DNA from: an uncultured Oscillospiraceae bacterium
Lineage (GTDB): Bacteria; Bacillota; Clostridia; Oscillospirales; Acutalibacteraceae
Direction: 5' to 3'
Assembly: GCA_900546785.1 (NCBI GenBank)
Contig: URED01000049.1
Span: 1-11,704, forward strand
Length of the DNA: 11,704 bases
Part shown: piece by piece, positions 6,678 through 11,704 of the stretch
Layout of the letters: every line of letters begins with the position of its first letter
Numbering within the stretch: position 1 is the stretch's first letter
Made by a program: the position numbers and the translations under genes
Notes under the pieces: generated by a model
What the model was told of the DNA's origin: nothing
Database searches by the model: none
Seen by the model: only the letters and a program-made list of their open reading frames with translations

Positions 6678-7535
6678 TTATTGCTCTACGGGTACGTAAT
6701 CAAACGCCAGCACATCCGCCGTGCCGAAATATTTTTCAACAAGCGGGGTAAGGGTATCTTCGTCGCTGTAATCCGTGGAGCTGATCTCCAGCACAGCTTC
6801 GTTGAAGCCGGTGGAATAATCGTTGGATTTTGCAAAGGCAAAGCCGTATTCAATCGTGTCAAGCGTGCCGTTCAAAACGGTGTAATTTTCATGCCCGCTG
6901 AATTTGTAAAGGCTGAAATCATCAATCACAACGGCGTCTATCTCTCCGGCGTCAAGCGCGGCAAAAGCTTCGTCGGCAGATGCGTACTGCGCAGCGGATG
7001 CAAGCGCGTTGTTAACAGCGGAATTTTCATTCAGCGCAGCGGCTGCGGCGTCTGAAACAATGCCCGCCCTTGCGCCGGCAAGGGAAGAATAATTGTTTAT
7101 GGCGCTTGATGCCGGTACAACGGTAACGATATCGTTATGTATAATATCGGCGCTCCAGTTATAATCCTCATTCATCGTGCCGCTGTCCTTATGAGAGGCG
7201 CAATAGATAATGGCGTCATATTCATTGCCCTCGGCGTCCGTATAAGCCGTGTCCTCGCCCAGGCGGTAGCCCTCGTCCACCTTGATGAACTGATAATCGT
7301 CAAACTCGCCCTTAAAGGAATCAAAGGTTGCGGCTATAAGCTCTGCGTCAAAGCCGGTAAGGCTGCCGTTTTCATCCGTGTAAAGGAACGGCTCAACCTC
7401 TTCGGTATAGGCAATCAGCATGGTGGCGTCCGTGATCGTATCGGCATCGCCGCCTTGAGATGAACAGCCTGCAAACAGGCCCGCAATCATAAGCGCGGAT
7501 AATAGAATGCCGAATATTTTGGTATACTTTTTCAA
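6678..7535 (-). CDS. Solute-binding lipoprotein, family 3 (amino-acid ABC transporter type)
   Basis: Predicted extracellular binding protein of 285 residues, tethered by lipid. The signal peptide has a basic start (MKKYTK), hydrophobic core 7-20 and a lipobox ending in C24 (LFAGC; Phe at -3 is less usual than Leu). The mature part follows the SBP_bac_3 pattern: early strand LIAYTEEVEPF, then GSLTGFDAELI (58-67), DAII (107-110), a switch segment near 131-141 (IIHNDIVTVVP), lobe-two entry SSLAGARAGIVSDAAA (150-165) and AGEIDAVVIDD (196-206). The region 111-128, where amino-acid binders usually carry TPERAK-like residues, has no arginine, so the ligand may not be a standard amino acid. The start codon is TTG (7535-7533). 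No ATG or GTG is placed better, and a strong AAGGGGG lies 7 nt upstream. No permease or ATPase gene is adjacent, so it is an orphan or serves a distant transporter. Confidence 0.88.
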   Translation of the reverse strand: MKKYTKIFGILLSALMIAGLFAGCSSQGGDADTITDATMLIAYTEEVEPFLYTDENGSLTGFDAELIAATFDSFKGEFDDYQFIKVDEGYRLGEDTAYTDAEGNEYDAIIYCASHKDSGTMNEDYNWSADIIHNDIVTVVPASSAINNYSSLAGARAGIVSDAAAAALNENSAVNNALASAAQYASADEAFAALDAGEIDAVVIDDFSLYKFSGHENYTVLNGTLDTIEYGFAFAKSNDYSTGFNEAVLEISSTDYSDEDTLTPLVEKYFGTADVLAFDYVPVEQ

Positions 7536-7572
7536 TTTTTATCCCCCTTATAAAGAGATCATCAATGATATA

Positions 7573-7601
7573 ATTCTAAATCAAAATCACTTTAAAGTCA
7601 A
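7573..7601 (-). promoter_or_regulatory. Promoter of the solute-binding lipoprotein gene
   Basis: On the minus strand TTGACT (7601-7596) and TAGAAT (7578-7573) are separated by 17 bp. Transcription would start near 7566, about 30 nt before the TTG start codon. The promoter is divergent from that of ilvA, with about 88 bp between the two -35 boxes. Confidence 0.75.
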
Positions 7602-7641
7602 TATAAATCATGCAGCTCGGCAAGCGCAAAGCTTCAAAGCG

Positions 7642-7675
7642 CACAAATATGTGAAAGTTGCACAAAAATCATGTG
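7642..7675. promoter_or_regulatory. Candidate regulator site: paired CACA...TGTG palindromes
   Basis: Two imperfect palindromes stand side by side: CACA-N4-TGTG (7642-7653) and CACA-N7-TGTG (7661-7675). Their centres are about 21 bp apart, i.e. two helical turns. They lie between the divergent promoters of the lipoprotein gene and ilvA, centred about 55 and 77 bp upstream of the predicted ilvA transcription start, a usual place for an activator. No regulator is identified; the site is inference from symmetry and position. Confidence 0.35.
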
Positions 7676-7689
7676 CCAAAATTGTGAGA

Positions 7690-7718
7690 TTGACAAATCT
7701 ATCCTATCGTATTAAAAT
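7690..7718 (+). promoter_or_regulatory. Promoter of the ilvA-ridA operon
   Basis: A perfect TTGACA (7690-7695) and TAAAAT (7713-7718) are 17 bp apart. Transcription would start near 7725, giving a leader of about 27 nt to the ATG at 7752. That is too short for a T-box or leader-peptide attenuator, so control should be at initiation. Confidence 0.82.
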
Positions 7719-7751
7719 AACATAGAATAATGATAAACGGAGATTTTAAAA

Positions 7752-8951
7752 ATGTTAACTTTGGACAGAGTGTATAAAGCAGCGTGTGTTTTAAAAGAAA
7801 TCATCAGGGAAACGGATATGATCTATGCGCCGAATATAAGCAAAAATGCAGAGATTTATCTGAAAACGGAAAATCTTCAGGTCACGGGCTCGTTTAAGAT
7901 AAGGGGTTCCTATTTTAAGATAAGCCAGCTTTCAGAGGAGGAAAAAAAGCACGGCGTTATCGCCTGCTCTGCGGGCAACCATGCGCAGGGCGTTGCGCTT
8001 GCCGCAACAAGAAGCGGAATCAAAAGCATCATCTGCCTGCCGGACGGCGCGCCTATCTCTAAGGTGGAGGCAACAAAACGCTTCGGCGCGCAGGTATGTA
8101 TGGTAAAGGGCGTGTATGATGACGCTTATAATAAGGCCATAGAGCTCAGAGATAAAGAGGGCTACACTTTTATTCACCCGTTTGACGATGAGGACGTTAT
8201 CGCAGGTCAGGGCACGATAGGTCTTGAGATCATGGAGCAGCTGCCGAATGCGGACGCGGTCGTTGTGCCCATCGGCGGAGGCGGACTGATCTCCGGCGTT
8301 GCGTATACGATCAAGCAGATCAATCCGAAATGCAAGGTATACGGCGTTCAGGCGCAGGGCGCGCCGAGCATGCTCAGGTCTGTTGACGACGGAAAGATCG
8401 AAACGCTGCCCAAGGTGCAGACGATCGCAGACGGCATTGCCGTCAAGACCCCCGGTGATGTTACCTATGAAATGGTAAGCAAATATGTGGACGGGATCTT
8501 TACGGTCTCCGATGACGAGATCGCCCTTGCCATTCTGACCCTGCTTGAACAGCAAAAGCTGATTTCCGAGGGCGCCGGGGCCGTTCCCGTTGCCGCCGTG
8601 CTTGCCGGCAAGATACCGGATATAGACGGCAAAAGGGTCTGCTGCCTTGTTTCAGGCGGTAATATTGACGTTACCATACTATCAAGAGTTATTGAAAGAG
8701 GCCTTAAGATGAGCGGCAGAACGGCAAATATCACGATTGCGCTTTCGGATAAGCCCGGTCAGCTTGCGGAGGTCTCAAAGCTGATCTCCCAAACGGGCGC
8801 AAACGTTACGAGCGTCAATTATGACAGCACGGATCTGGATATGAACATAACGGATTGCTATTTGCGCATAGGCGTTGAAACAAGGGATTACGCCCATGTT
8901 GTGGCAATAAAGAAAACGCTTAAGGACGCGGGCTTTGAGGTCTGCGACTGA
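7752..8951 (+). CDS. ilvA: Threonine ammonia-lyase, medium form with one C-terminal ACT domain
   Basis: PLP enzyme of fold type II that deaminates L-threonine to 2-oxobutanoate (and usually serine to pyruvate), feeding isoleucine synthesis or threonine fermentation. Of 399 residues, about 1-315 are the catalytic part, with Schiff-base lysine K49 in SFKIRG, the substrate loop SAGNHAQG (73-80), the phosphate-cradling tetraglycine GGGGL (175-179) and SGGNID (301-306). From about 326 a single ACT domain begins (ITIALSDKPGQLAEVSKL) that probably binds an amino-acid effector. This length and single-ACT layout match the medium form (TIGR01127 type) rather than the long biosynthetic IlvA with its larger regulatory region or the short ACT-free TdcB. 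GGAG lies 9 nt before the ATG. ridA follows after 37 nt with no promoter or terminator between, so the two form an operon. Confidence 0.95.
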   Translation: MLTLDRVYKAACVLKEIIRETDMIYAPNISKNAEIYLKTENLQVTGSFKIRGSYFKISQLSEEEKKHGVIACSAGNHAQGVALAATRSGIKSIICLPDGAPISKVEATKRFGAQVCMVKGVYDDAYNKAIELRDKEGYTFIHPFDDEDVIAGQGTIGLEIMEQLPNADAVVVPIGGGGLISGVAYTIKQINPKCKVYGVQAQGAPSMLRSVDDGKIETLPKVQTIADGIAVKTPGDVTYEMVSKYVDGIFTVSDDEIALAILTLLEQQKLISEGAGAVPVAAVLAGKIPDIDGKRVCCLVSGGNIDVTILSRVIERGLKMSGRTANITIALSDKPGQLAEVSKLISQTGANVTSVNYDSTDLDMNITDCYLRIGVETRDYAHVVAIKKTLKDAGFEVCD

Positions 8952-8988
8952 TCTTAACCGAAGAAATTAAAACGAAAGGGTGTTTGAT

Positions 8989-9360
8989 ATGGAATTCATC
9001 TCAACGAATAACGCGCCGGGAGCTATCGGCCCGTACAGCCAGGCGGTAAAGGCAAACGGCATGCTGTTTACAAGCGGCCAGATCGCCATTGATCCTGCCA
9101 CGGGCAATGTGGAGGCGGCAACGATAGAAGGGCAGGCAAAGCAGGTCTGCGAAAATCTGAAGGCGCTTTGCGAAGCGGCGGGAACAAGCCTTGAAAAGAC
9201 CGTGAAAACGGTGTGCTTCCTTGCGGATATGAATGATTTTGCCGCGTTCAACGAGGTCTACGGCAGCTATTTTACAAAGAAGCCGGCAAGAAGCTGCGTT
9301 GCAGTCAAAACGCTTCCCAAAAACGTGCTGTGTGAGGTTGAGCTGATTGCGGAATTATAA
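8989..9360 (+). CDS. ridA: RidA family reactive enamine/imine deaminase
   Basis: Small soluble protein of 123 residues, forming trimers in the family. It hydrolyses 2-aminoacrylate and 2-aminocrotonate, the unstable products released by PLP ammonia-lyases. It thereby protects other PLP enzymes and speeds 2-oxobutanoate formation. Key residues are present: GPYSQAV near the N-terminus (Y16), the catalytic arginine R101 in PARSCVAV, and the late E117 in CEVELIAEL. I start it at the ATG at 8989, which has AAAGGG 8 nt upstream and gives the usual N-terminus. An in-frame GTG at 8980 overlaps that ribosome site and is unlikely. Its place directly behind ilvA, the enzyme that makes its substrate, supports the assignment strongly. 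Confidence 0.96.
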   Translation: MEFISTNNAPGAIGPYSQAVKANGMLFTSGQIAIDPATGNVEAATIEGQAKQVCENLKALCEAAGTSLEKTVKTVCFLADMNDFAAFNEVYGSYFTKKPARSCVAVKTLPKNVLCEVELIAEL

Positions 9361-9369
9361 TTTTTAACT

Positions 9370-9418
9370 AAAAACACCGCCGAAACGCATTTCAATGCGT
9401 TCCGGCGGTTTCTTGTTT
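9370..9418. terminator. Bidirectional terminator between ridA and the phosphoesterase gene
   Basis: A 16-bp inverted repeat with one A/C mismatch (9376-9391 with 9394-9409). Five A precede it (9370-9374, giving U on the minus strand) and TTTCTTGTTTT follows it (9409-9418). It stops the ilvA-ridA transcript and the convergent phosphoesterase transcript. It begins with the same CACCGCCGAAA core as the terminator at 6616-6655. Confidence 0.9.
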
Positions 9419-9426
9419 TGAGCTTT

Positions 9427-11529
9427 TTACAGATTGTTTATCCTGTAGACATTGCCGGTAAAGCCTGCGGCATAATAGGCTTCGCCGTCATATGCCAGCG
9501 CGGTGAAGATCGGCTCGCCGGCGGATATTTTATTTATAACGCTGCCGTTTTCCGCATTCAGCCTGTAGACGACGCCGTCCGAAGCGCCGAAGACCAGCGT
9601 GCCGTTGTCCCAAAGCATATCGGCGTCCGCAGTCTGCGAATCTCCGCTTGTGTAAGGGGCAGTATATACCATGCTGGTGCCGAGCGGGGTATGCCAAAGG
9701 ATACTGTTCGTTTCAAGGCTGTATGCAACAACGCCCTTATCCGCCGTGGTGATGTAGGCAGTGCTGCCGTTAATCAGCGGTTCGGATGCCGTGGCAAAGT
9801 TATAGCCGGTATTGTCCGTCTTGTTTATGATCTCACCGTTTGTTGCGTCTACGGTCATGATTGCGTCGCTGTCCGCAACAAGCAGGGTGTTTTCATCTAT
9901 AACGGCGGGGGTAGAGCTTCTGAAGCGTATATCCTCGTCCTTGTTTGCCCAAAGCTTTTTGCCCGTCGCCTTATCAAGCGCCGTAAGCGAATCCCAGTGA
10001 GAGCTTATGATCAGCCTGTTGCCGTTCAGCACGAATTGCGCTGCGGAGCATTCGCCCTTGCCTCGGTCGTTCGTCCAAACGATATTGCCGCCGTTTTCAA
10101 TATCTACGGCGGAAACGCAGGCGGCGCAGCCCGCATAAACATAAGTGCCGTCCGTGCATATGCCGGTGCTTGTGTTCAGCGAGGAGCCAAGCGGAATCTT
10201 TACCTGCCAGATCTCTTTGCCGTTTTGCGAATCAAGGCAATAAAGATTGCCTTCGCAGTCCTGCGCTATGATCTTGCCGTTTTCAAGCAGCAGGTTGTTT
10301 TTAACGGAATTTACGGTCTCAAATTCCCAAAGCGTTTCGCCTGTTTGTGCGTTTATGCAATAGACGCCGCATCTGCGCGGCCAGTTGTCGTCCGCAGTGG
10401 CAACGTAAAGCCTGCCGTTGTCGTAAACAGGCTCGCCGAACAGAACGGTCGCCGGCAGCTTTGCTAGCGCGGTCATGCTCTGCGCATCCGGCTGTGTAAA
10501 GCGGCCGTCGTCATAATAGTAAAGCGCTGTGGATACCTCGCCTGTGGCGTCAATAGAAATGATGCGGCTTGCGCTCGGCGATTCGTCTATGCCGCCGCAG
10601 TCGGGCCGCCCGGTGCTGATTTCAAGCACACCCTCGTTGTTACGCACATAATTATAGTGGTAATGACCGAATACCCATGCGATCAGGTCGTGTTCTTTAA
10701 GGTCAAGCTCCTTGCGGTCAAATTCAATCACATAATCCTCTGAAACCGGTTTGTTGTGGTTAAAGATGACGATCTTCATATCCTCGCCGGTGTTTTCAAG
10801 GTCGTTTTCAAGCCAGCGCCAGCGGTCGTTTTTATTGTAGCCGGAGGAATAGTCGCCGCCCGTCTGAAACGGCGTTACAACATAATGCACGTTTCCTACC
10901 TCAAAGGAATACCAAACGGGGCCGTAGATGCTTTCAAAAAGCTCCTCGCCGTATTTTCCGTCCACATAATCGTGGTTGCCTATTATGTAGCGTACCGGCA
11001 GACCCATATTTTCCGTGTTCATATCGGAAAGATGGCGCTTCAGCCCCGGTTCATAGCAGATATCGCCGGTGTGGATCAGAAACGCGGGGTTCTGCTCATC
11101 TGCAAGCGCTTTAACATAATCTATCCATTCGCCCACGCCGTCTTCACCGATCTCGGTATCCGATATCTGCAGAAACGAGTGTGCGCTGCCGGCAGCGATC
11201 TCCGATCTTTCAAGCGTGAAATCATAGGATACGGTCTGCTTGTCTGCGGGGATATAGTAATCCTCCGTCCAATATCCTGCGGGGGCGGTTACGGTTATAA
11301 ATCTGGTCTTGCGCCACCCCTTCAATGTAAATTCACCGTTTTCATCCGTTTTCACAACGTTTCTGCCGTCTGTTACGCTGACGCCTTCAACGGGTTCTCC
11401 TGTTTCGGAAAAGGTTACCGTGCCGTGGTAGGGGCCGTCATTGGAAAGAATGAAATAGCCGGAAATGATTCCGACAATGGCAATGATAACGATCAGTACA
11501 ACAAGAATGATAATGGATTTTTTAGACAT
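9427..11529 (-). CDS. Surface-anchored metallophosphoesterase fused to a PQQ-type beta-propeller
   Basis: Of 700 residues, 5-28 form a membrane anchor (SIIILVVLIVIIAIVGIISGYF), with the rest outside the cell. Residues 33-108 are a beta-sandwich of the MetallophosN/carboxypeptidase-regulatory type (GTVTFSETGEPVEGVSV, TDENGEFTL). Residues 118-330 are a calcineurin-like phosphoesterase with D124, GD (155-156), GNHD (184-187), FNHN (H258) and GHYH (288-291). Motif I, usually D-x-H, reads D124-T-E126. From about 355 seven propeller repeats of PQQ_2 type follow, recognised by N/D-xx-x-G-xx-x-W units starting near 393, 433, 476, 519, 561, 604 and 658. The last three have lost or shifted the Trp. Substrate is unknown; a phosphodiester or phosphomonoester of the envelope is a guess. 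I start at the ATG 11529-11527 because AGGGAGTGGG precedes it and it gives a proper anchor; a longer frame to 11592 runs through a leader hairpin. Confidence 0.88.
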   Translation of the reverse strand: MSKKSIIILVVLIVIIAIVGIISGYFILSNDGPYHGTVTFSETGEPVEGVSVTDGRNVVKTDENGEFTLKGWRKTRFITVTAPAGYWTEDYYIPADKQTVSYDFTLERSEIAAGSAHSFLQISDTEIGEDGVGEWIDYVKALADEQNPAFLIHTGDICYEPGLKRHLSDMNTENMGLPVRYIIGNHDYVDGKYGEELFESIYGPVWYSFEVGNVHYVVTPFQTGGDYSSGYNKNDRWRWLENDLENTGEDMKIVIFNHNKPVSEDYVIEFDRKELDLKEHDLIAWVFGHYHYNYVRNNEGVLEISTGRPDCGGIDESPSASRIISIDATGEVSTALYYYDDGRFTQPDAQSMTALAKLPATVLFGEPVYDNGRLYVATADDNWPRRCGVYCINAQTGETLWEFETVNSVKNNLLLENGKIIAQDCEGNLYCLDSQNGKEIWQVKIPLGSSLNTSTGICTDGTYVYAGCAACVSAVDIENGGNIVWTNDRGKGECSAAQFVLNGNRLIISSHWDSLTALDKATGKKLWANKDEDIRFRSSTPAVIDENTLLVADSDAIMTVDATNGEIINKTDNTGYNFATASEPLINGSTAYITTADKGVVAYSLETNSILWHTPLGTSMVYTAPYTSGDSQTADADMLWDNGTLVFGASDGVVYRLNAENGSVINKISAGEPIFTALAYDGEAYYAAGFTGNVYRINNL

Positions 11530-11554
11530 TTTCCCACTCCCTTTGCATGCAGAG

Positions 11555-11595
11555 GCAATGCTGCCGTTACGCAGCCAAACAGCCGGCAGCATTGC
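11555..11595 (-). promoter_or_regulatory. Leader hairpin before the phosphoesterase gene
   Basis: Two perfectly complementary 12-nt arms, GCAATGCTGCCG (11555-11566) and CGGCAGCATTGC (11584-11595), enclose a 17-nt loop in the 5' untranslated region of the minus-strand gene. The stem ends about 13 nt before the Shine-Dalgarno sequence and no U-run follows, so it is not an intrinsic terminator. It may stabilise the message or regulate translation. No known riboswitch is recognised. Confidence 0.6.
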
Positions 11596-11607
11596 TCCGT
11601 TTCTCTT

Positions 11608-11639
11608 TAAGCATACACTATTTTATGCTTATAAAGCAA
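11608..11639 (-). promoter_or_regulatory. Weak promoter and overlapping 8-bp inverted repeat of the phosphoesterase gene
   Basis: On the minus strand TTGCTT (11639-11634) and TATGCT (11615-11610) are 18 bp apart, a plausible but weak promoter. The inverted repeat TAAGCATA (11608-11615) / TATGCTTA (11624-11631), with 8 bp between, covers the -10 box and much of the spacer, so it could be an operator for a repressor. Both readings are by pattern only. Positions 11640-11704 are AT-rich and show nothing else I can name. Confidence 0.4.
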
Positions 11640-11704
11640 TAGATTGTGCAATAATTTTATAAAAAATTGACTGTGCAGCTTAAAACAAAAGATCCCCGCT
11701 CCCT

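Noticed and set aside
9418..10467. Plus-strand open frame of 349 codons opposite the propeller part of the phosphoesterase
   Set aside because: Antisense shadow of a well-supported gene; no ribosome site, no family resemblance, Arg/Ala/Val-rich composition.
11530..11592. Longer N-terminus of the phosphoesterase starting upstream
   Set aside because: It would translate through the leader hairpin and put a polar stretch before the anchor. The ATG at 11529 has an excellent ribosome site and a clean membrane anchor.
10756..11610. Plus-strand open frame of 284 codons opposite the phosphoesterase domain
   Set aside because: Antisense to conserved metal-binding motifs of the real gene and without a credible start or domain.

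Overview
The window looks like a chromosomal housekeeping and accessory stretch from a low-to-mid GC member of the Bacillota, most likely an anaerobic gut-type Clostridia. Strong Shine-Dalgarno sites, Gram-positive-style promoters, a lipoprotein with a Bacillota-type signal, a PgcA-size phosphoglucomutase, a medium-form threonine ammonia-lyase and a cytoplasmic GH29 fucosidase all fit this. The taxonomic guess is inference; there is no rRNA or other marker gene. I see no tRNA, rRNA, CRISPR array, transposase or phage gene.

Layout. 1-60: an intrinsic terminator of a gene that lies outside the window. 87-1716: a GH29 alpha-L-fucosidase with its own consensus promoter and a terminator. 1760-2635 (minus): a membrane-anchored, helix-rich protein of unknown function with its own promoter. 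2647-2793 (minus): the broken-off C-terminus of an ABC transporter ATPase. 2958-4922 (minus): a two-gene unit of phosphoglucomutase followed 4 nt later by a 33-codon single-span membrane peptide, closed by a terminator. 4970-6655 (plus): a YifB/ComM-family AAA+ protein, divergent from the phosphoglucomutase and ending in a very strong bidirectional hairpin. 6678-7601 (minus): an orphan family-3 solute-binding lipoprotein that starts at TTG. 7690-9420 (plus): an ilvA-ridA operon. 9427-11640 (minus): a 700-residue surface protein that joins a MetallophosN domain, a calcineurin-like phosphoesterase and a seven-repeat PQQ-type beta-propeller, with a long structured leader.

How the genes work together. 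The only clear functional pair is ilvA-ridA: threonine/serine ammonia-lyase releases reactive enamine/imine intermediates, and RidA hydrolyses them. The fucosidase and phosphoglucomutase both touch sugar metabolism but are separately transcribed and not demonstrably linked. Almost every gene has its own promoter, and convergent pairs share bidirectional hairpin terminators.

I found no convincing new multi-gene system. The points most worth a second look are the coupled 33-residue membrane peptide, the phosphoesterase-propeller fusion with an altered first metal motif and a structured leader, the solute-binding protein that lacks the usual ligand arginine, and the CACA/TGTG palindrome pair in front of ilvA.
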